This document shows, piece by piece, positions 1 through 8,327 of a DNA stretch of 64,000 nt. This stretch comes from DTU098 sp964498525 (GTDB lineage: Bacteria > Bacillota > Desulfotomaculia > Desulfotomaculales > Pelotomaculaceae). The DNA is taken from contig CAZCGU010000001.1 of assembly GCA_964498525.1 (NCBI GenBank), positions 124,001-188,000 of the forward strand. The letters run 5' to 3'. The translations under genes and the position numbers were made by a program. Within the stretch, counting starts at the first letter, position 1, and each line of letters starts with the position of its first letter. Under the pieces are notes generated by a model that was given only the letters and a program-made list of their open reading frames with translations, was not told the DNA's origin and did no database searches.

Positions 1-1
1 G

Positions 2-799
2 GTTTCCAGGCTGGAGAAGGAGGGGATTACCCCCAAGCTGGCAGCTATCCTGGCAGGTGAGGATCCGGCTTCGGTTCTCTACTCCCGGTCTATGGAAAAA
101 GCCTGCCTCACTGTGGGGGTTGATTTTAACCTTTTCCATCTGCCGGGTGCTCCCTCCGAAGGGAAAGTTATTGATGTAATTCAAAAATTAAATAAAGACA
201 GCCTGATCCATGGAATTATGATCATGCTCCCCCTCCCCGGAGGTATGAATAAGCAAAGGGTCCTGGAAGCTGTTGATCCGCTCAAGGATGTGGACGGGGT
301 TCATCCCGTCAACAGGGGCTATATTCTCAGCAACAGCGAAGGCCTGTTTCCCACAACGCCACAGAGTTGTATTGAAATTCTCCTGCGCAACGGATATGAA
401 ATAAGCGGAAAACACGCCGTCCTGGTGGGCCGCGGCGAGTCGGTGGGGAAACCCCTTATTTATATGATGCTGAATCAGAATGCCACCGTGACTGTCTGCC
501 ATACCAAAACCAGAGACCTGGCCCGGCATACCCGCCAGGCGGATCTGCTTATCGCTGCTGTGGGCAGGGCCCGCATGATTACCGCCGGTATGGTCAAACC
601 AGGCGCCATTGTTGTGGATGCCGGCATCAACGAAATTGAGGGGGGTGGCATTTGCGGCGACGTTGACTTTGAACGTGTTCGGGAAGTTGCGGCTGCTATT
701 TCACCTGTGCCTGGCGGAGTGGGCAGCCTGACAACGATGCTGATTCAAAAAAACCTGCTTAAAGCCATCGGACTGCAAAGGAAATATCTCGTAAAATAA
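2..799 (+). CDS. folD: FolD, methylenetetrahydrofolate dehydrogenase (5'-partial; cyclohydrolase residues altered)
   Basis: Reading frame is open from base 2, so the N-terminus lies outside the window; 265 residues are visible. FolD normally oxidises 5,10-methylene-THF to methenyl-THF with NAD(P) and hydrolyses that to 10-formyl-THF in the cytosol. Visible family motifs are SVLYSRSMEKAC, GIMIMLPLPGG, KDVDGVHPVN, the Rossmann segment GRGESVGKP and the C-terminal SPVPGGVGSLTT. In the usual YxxxK motif the catalytic lysine (Lys54 in E. coli, Lys56 in human) is methionine here, encoded by the ATG at 92, and the glutamine of the VQLPLP motif (human Gln100) is also methionine. The KDVDG aspartate is kept. 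This suggests a dehydrogenase that has lost cyclohydrolase activity, which fits the fchA gene directly downstream. The ATG at 92 is not a start: the frame and homology continue upstream. Confidence 0.93.
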   Translation, partial: VSRLEKEGITPKLAAILAGEDPASVLYSRSMEKACLTVGVDFNLFHLPGAPSEGKVIDVIQKLNKDSLIHGIMIMLPLPGGMNKQRVLEAVDPLKDVDGVHPVNRGYILSNSEGLFPTTPQSCIEILLRNGYEISGKHAVLVGRGESVGKPLIYMMLNQNATVTVCHTKTRDLARHTRQADLLIAAVGRARMITAGMVKPGAIVVDAGINEIEGGGICGDVDFERVREVAAAISPVPGGVGSLTTMLIQKNLLKAIGLQRKYLVK

Positions 800-815
800 G
801 GAGGCTCTAGCTGCC

Positions 816-1448
816 TTGGGTGATTTTTGGGAAAAAAGCCTGCGCGAAATAATGGAGTTGTCCGCCTCCAGTTCCCCTGTTCCCGGCGGCGGTAGTGTCT
901 CAGCCATTGTCGCCTGTTTAGGGGCGGCCATGACTGCTATGGTCTGCAACTTAACTGCCGGCAAGGAAAAATACCGGGATGTTGAACCCCTGGTCCAGGA
1001 GATTAATAATTCGGTGTGCTCCCTGATGACCGGGCTGGAGGAACTGATGGAAGAAGACATGGCAGTATTCAAGAACTTCATGGCGATCTGCCGCCTGCCC
1101 AAAGATACAGAGGCGGAGATGGCAGCCAGGGAGGAAGCCCTGCAGAAGGCCCTCCAGGATTCCACTGAAATACCCATGAAGATAGCCCGGGCCTGTTTTG
1201 AAATACTGCAGCTTACCCGCCGGCTTTCCGGCATCGGCAACAAAATGGCCATCAGCGATGCAGGGGTGGCAGCCACTGTTACCGAAGCAGCCTTGAACAG
1301 CGTTCTGCTGACTGCCCAATCCAATATTCCCCTGATTAAAGATGCCCGTTATGCGGGGAATGCCTCCAGGGAGATTACCACCCTTACTGCCGAAGCCGGG
1401 CAACTCAAGGAAAGAATTCTGGACGTGGTGCGGGAAAGAATGAAGTAA
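816..1448 (+). CDS. fchA: FchA-type methenyl-THF cyclohydrolase / cyclodeaminase family
   Basis: A 210-residue protein of the formiminotransferase-cyclodeaminase C-terminal domain family. Members either deaminate 5-formimino-THF or, as FchA in purine-fermenting and acetogenic clostridia, hydrolyse 5,10-methenyl-THF to 10-formyl-THF. The N-terminal SSPVPGGGSVSA loop, typical of the folate-binding site, is present, followed by a helical body with conserved KxxYRD (KEKYRDVEP). Start is TTG at 816 with GGAGG at 801-805. It begins 16 bases after folD stops, so the two are co-transcribed. Because the adjacent FolD lacks the cyclohydrolase lysine, the likely role is cyclohydrolase rather than deaminase (inference). 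No formiminotransferase domain or histidine-degradation gene is nearby, which also argues against a cyclodeaminase role. Confidence 0.85.
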   Translation: MGDFWEKSLREIMELSASSSPVPGGGSVSAIVACLGAAMTAMVCNLTAGKEKYRDVEPLVQEINNSVCSLMTGLEELMEEDMAVFKNFMAICRLPKDTEAEMAAREEALQKALQDSTEIPMKIARACFEILQLTRRLSGIGNKMAISDAGVAATVTEAALNSVLLTAQSNIPLIKDARYAGNASREITTLTAEAGQLKERILDVVRERMK

Positions 1449-1490
1449 AAATAAAATATGGTAAATTTGTTATAAATCCAGAACTCCTTA

Positions 1491-1519
1491 TTTCTAACTT
1501 CAACCTTTTCCGTTATAAT
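1491..1519 (+). promoter_or_regulatory. possible SigA promoter upstream of xseB
   Basis: TATAAT at 1514-1519 is a perfect -10, but the -35 at the right distance (TTTCTA, 1491-1496, 17-base spacer) is poor. It sits in the 99-base gap between fchA and xseB and could give an internal start for xseB-ispA. Confidence 0.35.
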
Positions 1520-1547
1520 ATAGGGCAAACCGGATGGAGGGGCAAAA

Positions 1548-1817
1548 ATGGCCAATGAGATGCCAGAAATAAGTTTTGAAAAAGCCATAGCCCGCCTGGA
1601 AGAGATCGTAAAGGAACTGGAGGATGGCCGGCTGCCGCTGGAAAGCGCACTATTGTTATTTGAAGAAGGTATAGGGCTTTCCAGGATCTGCGAGAGCTGC
1701 CTTGTGGCGGCGGAGCAAAAGATATCTATCCTCCTGACAGATGAAAAGGGCGGGATATCTTTAAAGGAAGTGGAATCACTGCCGTCCTTTGAGGGAGACC
1801 GAAATGACGGATATTAG
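1548..1817 (+). CDS. xseB: Exodeoxyribonuclease VII small subunit
   Basis: An 89-residue protein matching XseB throughout: SFEKAIARLEEIVKELE and LPLESALLLFEEGIGL are the family signature, followed by a short acidic tail. XseB forms coiled-coil helical hairpins that bind the XseA nuclease subunit of exonuclease VII, a cytosolic single-strand nuclease. ATG start at 1548 is preceded by GGAGGGGC. The gene overlaps the start of ispA. The large-subunit gene xseA, which normally sits just upstream, is not between fchA and xseB; it may lie upstream of folD, outside the window. Confidence 0.95.
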   Translation: MANEMPEISFEKAIARLEEIVKELEDGRLPLESALLLFEEGIGLSRICESCLVAAEQKISILLTDEKGGISLKEVESLPSFEGDRNDGY

Positions 1818-2688
1818 GGAGGAGTTAAAAAAAAAGGCGGAGATTATAGAGGCGGCCCTGGATCGTTACCTTCCGCCTTCTTCTGCTTTTCCTCCCCTGA
1901 TTCACCAGGCCATGCGCTACAGTGTAATGGGTGGGGGCAAAAGACTCAGGCCTTCTTTGGTGATGGCTGGGGCGGAAGCCGTTGGGGGAACAGCCGCTGA
2001 TGTTTTATCCGCAGCCTGCGCGGTGGAATTAATCCATGTTTACTCCCTGATTCACGACGACCTGCCCGCAATGGATAACGACGACTTCCGCCGGGGTAAG
2101 TTAACCAGTCATAGGGTCTTCGGGGAAGCAGTTGCCGTTTTAGCCGGTGATGCCCTGCTAACCCTGGCTTTTCAATTGCTGGCCGAAAATAAAGCCGGCT
2201 GCCCCGGGGATGTATTGAAGGTCCTCTACGAAGCGGCCCTGGGAGCCGGAACCGGGGGTTTAATCGGTGGTCAGATAGTGGACACGTTTTCTGCCGGTGA
2301 AGATATTGATGAGTCTACCCTGAAGTATATCCACCGCAACAAAACCGGGGCCCTTTACCGGATAGCCATCCGGACCGGGGCAATTCTGGCCGGAGCCCGG
2401 GAAGAGGAATTGGAAGCGCTGAGCAGGTACGCCGAACACCTGGGCCTGGCCTTCCAAATTAAAGATGACATCCTGGATCTGGAAGGCGAAGAAAATAAAA
2501 TCGGAAAACCGGTGGGCAGCGACTTGAAAAATAGCAAAGCCACCTATCCAGCTCTTTTCGGGCTGGAAAAATCCCGGGAAAAAGCCCGCCTGGAATGCGA
2601 CGGCGCCCTTGCCGCCCTCAGCGGTTTTGGGCAGCAAGCTGATTTTTTGAGATTACTGGTCCAATTTGTGATAAACCGGGATTATTAA
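1804..2688 (+). CDS. ispA: Polyprenyl (farnesyl/geranyl) diphosphate synthase
   Basis: A 294-residue trans-prenyltransferase that condenses isopentenyl diphosphate with allylic diphosphates. It has GGGKRLRP near residue 45, the first aspartate-rich motif in HDDLPAMDND around 80-90, and the second in KDDILD around 220; the GDALLTLAF segment and the KxGxLxR-like KTGALYRIA follow. The chosen start is ATG at 1804, with GAGGGA at 1791-1796, overlapping xseB by 14 bases; a TTG at 1789 is also in frame but poorly spaced. Short-chain (C15) product is inferred from family and context with dxs. Co-location of xseB, ispA and dxs with OLE RNA is the arrangement known from Bacillus halodurans and clostridial relatives. 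Confidence 0.94.
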   Translation: MTDIREELKKKAEIIEAALDRYLPPSSAFPPLIHQAMRYSVMGGGKRLRPSLVMAGAEAVGGTAADVLSAACAVELIHVYSLIHDDLPAMDNDDFRRGKLTSHRVFGEAVAVLAGDALLTLAFQLLAENKAGCPGDVLKVLYEAALGAGTGGLIGGQIVDTFSAGEDIDESTLKYIHRNKTGALYRIAIRTGAILAGAREEELEALSRYAEHLGLAFQIKDDILDLEGEENKIGKPVGSDLKNSKATYPALFGLEKSREKARLECDGALAALSGFGQQADFLRLLVQFVINRDY

Positions 2689-2779
2689 ATACCGGCTTTG
2701 CCCCAGGGACCTGGCTTATTCTATTGTCGTTAAAACGGCCAAATTATTATAAAGCGGCCCTTTAGAGCACATACGCCGT

Positions 2780-2809
2780 TTGAAACAAAGCGCGGGTTTA
2801 TGTTATAAT
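2780..2809 (+). promoter_or_regulatory. SigA promoter for OLE RNA
   Basis: TTGAAA (2780-2785), 18-base spacer, TATAAT (2804-2809). Predicted start near 2816, a few bases before the closing stem of the OLE RNA. Confidence 0.75.
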
Positions 2810-2828
2810 TACTTCCTGGTAAAAAGTT

Positions 2829-3442
2829 TTAGATGATAAGTGACACAGTATCCTAGTCAGATGAACCTTTTTGAAGGCGGGCCTAAAAATCCGTCAAGGG
2901 CACATCGATGAAGTTCCTGGTGCTGGCTGCCGACGCCCAGTCGGGGGTTGGTACTGGGAGTTAAGGGGGTGGGGCGACCCGCAACGGCATGTGGGCGTTG
3001 ACCCCGCCCCCGTGGAGACCCAAGTGCGTGGGAAACCATTTCTGGCACAACGGATGTGGTCAACTATGGCTTGGGATTAAACCTGCATGTGGTTAGCCGC
3101 TGCGTGCAGTGTAGCCTGCCTTGAGTGGTAGCGGTGGATATTAGTTTTTTTCAGCCGGCCGGACATGGGCCCGTGAACGGCCGGGTGTTAATTGAAACCC
3201 CTACTGCAAAAGAGGCTAGAAAGGGTATATTCTGTCGGGGAAAACTCCTAGGCTGTCCGGATTTCCAGGGCGGGCCGGGGATTAAAGTGCGGACTAAGTG
3301 GTAATCCAGCCCCGGGCACGGAAACGACCGGAAACAGCTTTAAAGGGAAACCGCCGGTTTGGCGACAGCCGGCAGTTGTTTGGGAAAACCTGCTGGACCT
3401 AAGCCGCAATATTTATCCGGCCCGCTGTCACTTATCACCTAG
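2829..3442 (+). ncRNA. ole: OLE RNA (ornate large extremophilic RNA)
   Basis: An approximately 614-base stretch without a credible protein gene between ispA and dxs. Its two ends pair: TGATAAGTGACA at 2834-2845 is perfectly complementary to TGTCACTTATCA at 3426-3437, with further pairs beyond, giving a long-range closing stem of the kind seen in OLE RNA. The interior is GC-rich and full of short complementary blocks (for example GGTGGGGCGACCC and CCCCGCCCCCGTGG between 2968 and 3015). Length, location between ispA and dxs, own promoter, and the following membrane-protein gene all match OLE. OLE RNA forms a membrane-associated ribonucleoprotein with OapA and is linked to cold, alcohol and Mg2+ stress tolerance in B. 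halodurans (established knowledge). Identification rests on architecture and recognisable sequence; no covariance search was possible. Confidence 0.9.
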
Positions 3443-3508
3443 ATTTATATAATTGTATTATACCCTGTTCTTAGACGCTCCAAGCATCGCTGCATGAGGT
3501 GACTTTTA

Positions 3509-4102
3509 TTGGGAAATAATAAATCTACTGTAACCAGTAGATATATCTTTTTAGTAGGTTTGGGCTCCTTTATTCTTGCGGTAATTTTTACTCTTCTTTC
3601 TGAAACCTTTGCTTCCAAATTAAACAGTATTGTTTTGTCTTTATTTTTTTTATTTTTTATTATAACTATTAACATTATCGCGGATGTTGTGGGAACTGCC
3701 GTAACAGCCGCTTCACACGTACCCTTTAATGCCAAGGCCGCCAAGCGGGTTGAAGGGGCCACCAACGGTTTGCAATTAGTCCGGAACGCGGACAAGGTGG
3801 CCAATATCGCCAATGATGTCATCGGCGATATCACGACAACCGTTAGCGGCGCGCTTGGGATTTCAATTGTGGTGCAAATTTTGCGGGGGGGACTGCAGTT
3901 TGACCAATTTTGGCTAAATGTGCTGTTTACCGCCCTGATTTCGGTATGTATAGTTACAGGCAAAGCGGCAGGTAAAAAATATGCTTTAAGCCGCCCGGAA
4001 GAGGTTATTTTTATGGTGGGTAAATTTCTTGCGAGGCTGGAGAAGTATACCGGTTATAGCCCCTTTCAGAAGCGCCGGAGCAAAAGCAAGAAGGGTGGAT
4101 AG
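3509..4102 (+). CDS. oapA: OLE-associated membrane protein OapA
   Basis: A 197-residue membrane protein directly downstream of the OLE RNA. Hydrophobic segments lie near residues 8-28 (YIFLVGLGSFILAVIF), 33-60 (IVLSLFFLFFIITINII), about 110-122 (ALGISIVVQI) and about 133-152 (LNVLFTALISVCIV). The C-terminus is strongly basic (QKRRSKSKKGG), suitable for RNA contact. OapA anchors OLE RNA to the cytoplasmic membrane in B. halodurans; the same role is inferred from position and topology. Start is TTG at 3509 with GAGGTGA at 3496-3502. It ends two bases before dxs, so oapA and dxs are in one transcript. Confidence 0.86.
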   Translation: MGNNKSTVTSRYIFLVGLGSFILAVIFTLLSETFASKLNSIVLSLFFLFFIITINIIADVVGTAVTAASHVPFNAKAAKRVEGATNGLQLVRNADKVANIANDVIGDITTTVSGALGISIVVQILRGGLQFDQFWLNVLFTALISVCIVTGKAAGKKYALSRPEEVIFMVGKFLARLEKYTGYSPFQKRRSKSKKGG

Positions 4103-4104
4103 CC

Positions 4105-6012
4105 GTGAGTAACTTATTAAAACAGGTACATACCCTGCAGGACATCCGCTTAATGAGTTTGGCCGCTCTTGAAGAACTGGCCAGAGATATTCGCTTTGAG
4201 CTAATTAAAACGGTATCTAAAAACGGCGGGCACCTGGCGCCCAATTTGGGAGTTGTGGAACTGACCCTGGCCATACACCGGGTGTTCAACTCGCCTGTTG
4301 ACAAAATCATCTGGGATGTTGGACATCAGAGCTATATTCATAAGTTACTGACAGGCAGAAAAGACGTATTCAGCACCATCCGCCAATTCGGCGGGATCAG
4401 CGGTTTCCCCCGGCCGGCTGAAAGCATTCACGACGCTTTCGGTACCGGCCACAGCAGTACATCCATATCGGCAGCCCTGGGCATGGCTGTCGCCCGGGAT
4501 TTGAAAGGCGAGAACCATGCCGTCCTGGCAATTATCGGCGACGGAGCCATGACCGGCGGAATGGCCTTTGAGGCCCTGAATCATGCTGGACATCTGAAAA
4601 AGAACCTTATTGTCATCTTGAATGACAACGAAATGTCAATCGCCCACAATGTGGGGGCAATGTCCGGATATTTGACCCGCCTAAGAACCGACCCCATGTA
4701 TTCCAGGGGCAAGGAAGAACTGGAACAACTTTTAAGAAAAGTCCCCATTGGTCCAGCTTTATTGAGGTTTGGCGAAAGGATTAAAGATAGTTTGAAATAT
4801 CTGGTTGTTCCGGGCATGCTGTTTGAGGAACTGGGCTTCACTTATCTGGGCCCCGTTGACGGTCATGACCTTAAGGCCATTACCACCACCCTTAATCTGG
4901 CCAAGATCCAGAAGGGTCCCGTCCTGGTCCACATGCTCACGCAAAAAGGGAAGGGTTACCGCCCGGCCGAAAAAAATCCCGACCTCTTTCATGGGGTGGG
5001 AGCCTTTGATCCAGCCACGGGGGAAGTTTTCAAGAGCAGCGAGGCGCCTTCATATTCGGAGGTCTTTGGCCGCGCCCTTACCAAACTTGCCCAAAGGGAT
5101 CAAAAAGTCCTGGCTATTACAGCAGCAATGCCCGGCGGCACCGGGTTGAACAGTTTTGCCAAACTTTATCCGGGCCGTTTTTTTGACGTTGGCATAGCCG
5201 AACAGCACGCCGTAACACTGGCAGCTGGTCTGGCCAAAGAAGGCTTTCGTCCCGTGGTATCTATTTATTCAACCTTCCTGCAGCGCGCCTACGATCAGAT
5301 TTTGCATGATGTGTGCCTGCAAAATCTGCCGGTTACCCTGGCTATCGATCGGGCGGGCCTGGTGGGAGGGGACGGGGCAACCCACCACGGGCTCTTTGAT
5401 TACGCCTATTTAAGACATATTCCCAATATGGTGATCATGGCCCCCGGGGATGAGAACGAGTTGCAGCACATGCTGGCTACTGCAGTTCAACATCCGGGAC
5501 CGGCAGCGGTCCGTTATCCCCGGGGAACAACCTTCGGCCGCAAGCTGGACGAAGAACTTAAAGCTTTGCCAATCGGGCGGGCCCAGGTGCTCCGGGAAGG
5601 TAAGGACGTCGTGCTCCTGGCGGTTGGAAGTATGGTCCGTCTGGCGGAACAGGTTGCAGTGGTATTGGCTTCCTCCGGTATTGACGCTGCCGTAATAAAC
5701 GCCAGGTTTATCAAACCCCTGGATGAAAAATGCATCATCGAACATGCCCTTAAAACCGGAAAAGTTTACACCCTGGAAGAACACATTTTGACCTGCGGCT
5801 TTGGCAGCGCCGTGCTGGAGCTGCTCCTTTCCAGGGGTCTTGGCGACATTTCCGTGCAATCATTTGGTTTTCCGGATAGCTTTGTGGAGCACGGCAATCC
5901 GGCCCTTTTGATGGCCCGGTACGGACTTACCGTGGAACAGGTGGCCAGGTCCATTTCGGGAAGATTTATCCGTAAAAATTACCCCAGGCGGCTAAGGCTT
6001 GCCCCCAATTAA
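4105..6012 (+). CDS. dxs: 1-deoxy-D-xylulose-5-phosphate synthase
   Basis: A 635-residue thiamine-diphosphate transketolase-like enzyme that condenses pyruvate and glyceraldehyde-3-phosphate, the first step of the MEP isoprenoid pathway. Visible motifs: WDVGHQSYIHKLLTGR near residue 70, the ThDP/Mg motif GDGAMTGGMAFEALNHAG near 148, NDNEMSIAHNVG near 175, the pyrimidine domain with GIAEQHAVTLAAGLA near 368 and DRAGLVGGDGATHHG near 420, then a C-terminal transketolase domain. GTG start at 4105 is preceded by AAGGGTGG at 4091-4098. Length is normal. With ispA here and dxr, ispG and uppS later in the window, most of the isoprenoid chain is chromosomally close. Confidence 0.97.
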   Translation: MSNLLKQVHTLQDIRLMSLAALEELARDIRFELIKTVSKNGGHLAPNLGVVELTLAIHRVFNSPVDKIIWDVGHQSYIHKLLTGRKDVFSTIRQFGGISGFPRPAESIHDAFGTGHSSTSISAALGMAVARDLKGENHAVLAIIGDGAMTGGMAFEALNHAGHLKKNLIVILNDNEMSIAHNVGAMSGYLTRLRTDPMYSRGKEELEQLLRKVPIGPALLRFGERIKDSLKYLVVPGMLFEELGFTYLGPVDGHDLKAITTTLNLAKIQKGPVLVHMLTQKGKGYRPAEKNPDLFHGVGAFDPATGEVFKSSEAPSYSEVFGRALTKLAQRDQKVLAITAAMPGGTGLNSFAKLYPGRFFDVGIAEQHAVTLAAGLAKEGFRPVVSIYSTFLQRAYDQILHDVCLQNLPVTLAIDRAGLVGGDGATHHGLFDYAYLRHIPNMVIMAPGDENELQHMLATAVQHPGPAAVRYPRGTTFGRKLDEELKALPIGRAQVLREGKDVVLLAVGSMVRLAEQVAVVLASSGIDAAVINARFIKPLDEKCIIEHALKTGKVYTLEEHILTCGFGSAVLELLLSRGLGDISVQSFGFPDSFVEHGNPALLMARYGLTVEQVARSISGRFIRKNYPRRLRLAPN

Positions 6013-6034
6013 GAGAAAGGAACGGTTCATTAAC

Positions 6035-6844
6035 TTGGCCCATAAAAAGGAACGTTTGGACGTAAGGCTGACTGAAGAAGGCTTTTTCCCCAGCAGGGAA
6101 AAAGCCCGGGCGGCAATTATGGCCGGACTGGTTTTTGTGGGCGGCCAAAGGGCTGAAAAACCCGGCCTGTTGGTTCAAACCAGTCTTGCCCTGGAAGTAA
6201 AGGGAAACCCAATCCCCTACGTCAGCCGGGGCGGCTTGAAACTGGAAAAGGCCCTCAGGGTGTTCGGCATTGACTTAAAGGGGCGCATCGTCCTGGATAT
6301 CGGCGCCTCTACGGGGGGATTCACGGATTGCGCTTTAAAACACGGGGCCAGGCAGGTCTATGCTGTTGACGTGGGCTACGGGCAGCTGGCCTGGGAATTG
6401 AGAAACGATGCCCGGGTGATAATCCTGGAAAGAACTAATATCCGTTACCTTACGCCTGACATCCTGGGGAAAAAACCTGACTTCGCCACCATTGACGTGT
6501 CATTTATTTCCCTGGGCAAAGTCCTGCCGGGACTGGGCGGACTGCTGACTGAGGAGGCCGCCGGGGTGGCCTTAATTAAACCACAATTCGAAGCGGGGCG
6601 CGAAAAAGTCGGTAAAAAAGGTGTAGTGCGGGATCCGCAGGTCCACGTGGAGATCATCGAAAGCCTGGTAAATCTTTTTTTAGTGCAGGGCTGGTCCGTG
6701 GCAGGCCTTGATTTTTCCCCTGTCACCGGCCCCCGGGGCAACATAGAGTATTTGCTGTTTTTTATTAAAGATGACTGTCCCAAAGCCTGTGTCTGCCCTT
6801 TACCCGTAGTTCAGCAGGCGCACGCCGAATTGAGGCAGACCTGA
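6035..6844 (+). CDS. tlyA: TlyA-family rRNA 2'-O-methyltransferase (S4 + FtsJ-like)
   Basis: A 269-residue protein with an N-terminal S4 RNA-binding domain (KERLDVRLTEEGFFPSREKA, residues about 4-25, then AGLVFVGGQ) and an FtsJ-like SAM methyltransferase domain (DIGASTGGFTDCALKHGA near 87, ATIDVSFISL near 150, LIKPQFEAGREKVGKKG near 180). TlyA methylates ribose 2'-OH positions on 16S/23S rRNA in mycobacteria; many clostridia carry it in this isoprenoid operon. The TTG at 6035 is preferred: it yields the family N-terminus and has AAAGGA upstream (6016-6021). A TTG at 5999 would extend it and overlap dxs but has no good ribosome-binding site. Confidence 0.88.
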   Translation: MAHKKERLDVRLTEEGFFPSREKARAAIMAGLVFVGGQRAEKPGLLVQTSLALEVKGNPIPYVSRGGLKLEKALRVFGIDLKGRIVLDIGASTGGFTDCALKHGARQVYAVDVGYGQLAWELRNDARVIILERTNIRYLTPDILGKKPDFATIDVSFISLGKVLPGLGGLLTEEAAGVALIKPQFEAGREKVGKKGVVRDPQVHVEIIESLVNLFLVQGWSVAGLDFSPVTGPRGNIEYLLFFIKDDCPKACVCPLPVVQQAHAELRQT

Positions 6845-6886
6845 CACTATTGTATTTGTGGCATGAGCAAAGGGAGGGCTATCGCT

Positions 6887-7756
6887 TTGGACACCTTTGG
6901 GCTGGTGGTTAATTTAAACAAAAAAGGAGTTCGGGAGCTGGTTGCCCAAATCGTTCAATGGCTGGAAAGCAAAGGCCGTTCAGTTCTAATCAACGAAGCT
7001 GCCGCCGGACCCCTGGGTCTGGCCAGACTCGGTGTTTCCCAGGATCACCTGATCGAAAGGGCCGAATGTATGATCGTCTTTGGCGGTGATGGGACCCTTT
7101 TGAGAACAGCCCGCAAAGTGGCCCGGTCGGGAACCCCCATTATCGGTGTTAATCTCGGTCACCTGGGATTCCTGACTGAGATCGATGTTCCGGAGGCTTT
7201 ACCCGCCCTGGAAAAGCTTTTGCATGACGAGTATTACATTGAAGAGCGGATGATGCTGGAAGCCAGGGTCTATAGAGAGGGAAGGATGGTTGAACATTTA
7301 GCGGGCCTTAACGATGCCGTAATAGCCAAGGGAGCCTTTGCCAGATTAATTTTGCTGGAAACCTACGTAAACGATGAGTACGCCAATACTTATCCTTCGG
7401 ACGGGCTGATTATCGCCAGCCCCACAGGCTCCACGGCATACTCCCTTTCTGCGGGAGGGCCGCTGGTAACACCTGAACTGGATTTATTGCTCCTCACACC
7501 CATCTGTTCCCATAATCTCTGGTCCAGGCCCATGATTTTTGCGCCGGACAGTATAATCAAAGTTGTCATCCTGTCCAGCCAGGGTGAAGTGATGCTGACC
7601 ATGGACGGTCAGCACGGTTTCAGCCTGAGTAAAAACGACCAGGTTGTGGTTAACCGTGCCCGGCGCAAGGCCAGGTTTGTAAGGTTGGAGGGCAGGAGCT
7701 TCTTTGAACTGTTAAGAAAGAAGCTCACGGAAGAAGGCGAGCGAAATGGCGTTTAA
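6887..7756 (+). CDS. nadK: NAD kinase
   Basis: A 289-residue ATP-NAD kinase that makes NADP. It shows the FGGDGTLLRTAR motif (about residue 66), the NDAVI segment with the conserved asparagine (about 145), the conserved SPTGSTAYSLSAGGP loop (about 180) and TPICSHNLWSRP (about 205). The TTG at 6887 is chosen because AGGGAGGG at 6871-6878 sits at proper distance and the product begins MDTFGLVVN as in relatives; an ATG at 6863 lies upstream of that site. Its end overlaps mnmM by 11 bases, indicating translational coupling. Confidence 0.93.
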   Translation: MDTFGLVVNLNKKGVRELVAQIVQWLESKGRSVLINEAAAGPLGLARLGVSQDHLIERAECMIVFGGDGTLLRTARKVARSGTPIIGVNLGHLGFLTEIDVPEALPALEKLLHDEYYIEERMMLEARVYREGRMVEHLAGLNDAVIAKGAFARLILLETYVNDEYANTYPSDGLIIASPTGSTAYSLSAGGPLVTPELDLLLLTPICSHNLWSRPMIFAPDSIIKVVILSSQGEVMLTMDGQHGFSLSKNDQVVVNRARRKARFVRLEGRSFFELLRKKLTEEGERNGV

Positions 7757-8327
7757 GGGTCTGGGCAGCGCAGTTTACCTGGCTCAAATGTTCCTGTCCG
7801 AAATTCTGGTGGACGGGGGAACAGCAATCGACGCCACCGCTGGAAACGGTAATGATACACTTTTTCTGGCACGCCTGGCAGGTCCCCGGGGTAAGGTCTA
7901 CGCCTTCGATATCCAACCCCTGGCTCTGAAAAACACACGGTTACTATTGGAGCAAAACGGTTATGAAGACAGGGTTCATTTGCTTCAGGCCGGACACGAG
8001 GAAATGGGAAGGTTCATTGCCGGTCCCATTGACGCAGTTATCTTCAATCTTGGTTATCTGCCCGGCGGCGACCACAGGGTGACCAGCAGCGCCGGCACCA
8101 CCGTCAAGGCCGTCCGGACCGCCCTGAAGCTGCTCAAGTCCGGCGGTCGGGTAAGTATCGTGGTTTATACCGGGCATCCCGGCGGTAAAGAGGAATACCG
8201 GGAGCTGGAGGAGATGGCCTCCGCCCTGGACGGAAGATATTTTCATGTGCTTAAAATAGACTTCCTAAACCGCTCCCGGCAAGCGCCCTTCGTGATTGTA
8301 ATTGAGAAGGCAGGTTATACCCCTTGA
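7746..8327 (+). CDS. mnmM: tRNA 5-aminomethyl-2-thiouridine methyltransferase MnmM (YtqB family)
   Basis: A 193-residue class I SAM methyltransferase. The SAM site is AIDATAGNGNDTLFLA (about residues 28-43), with the acidic residue in YAFDIQ after strand 2 and the family-specific NLGYLPGGDHRVTS near 100. The family was long annotated as rRNA methylase; in B. subtilis and S. aureus YtqB/MnmM makes the terminal methyl of mnm5(s2)U34 in tRNA (established knowledge). ATG at 7746 lies inside the 3' end of nadK with GAAGGCGAGCG upstream. The stop overlaps the TTG of argR in a TTGA junction. Confidence 0.85.
   Translation: MAFKGLGSAVYLAQMFLSEILVDGGTAIDATAGNGNDTLFLARLAGPRGKVYAFDIQPLALKNTRLLLEQNGYEDRVHLLQAGHEEMGRFIAGPIDAVIFNLGYLPGGDHRVTSSAGTTVKAVRTALKLLKSGGRVSIVVYTGHPGGKEEYRELEEMASALDGRYFHVLKIDFLNRSRQAPFVIVIEKAGYTP

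Noticed and set aside
92..799. folD starting at ATG 92
   Set aside because: The frame and homology (AAILAGEDPASVLY) continue upstream to base 2; the ATG is an internal Met at the catalytic Lys position.
2871..3080. 69-codon frame in the ispA-oapA gap
   Set aside because: Lies inside the OLE RNA, no ribosome-binding site, composition dictated by RNA stems.
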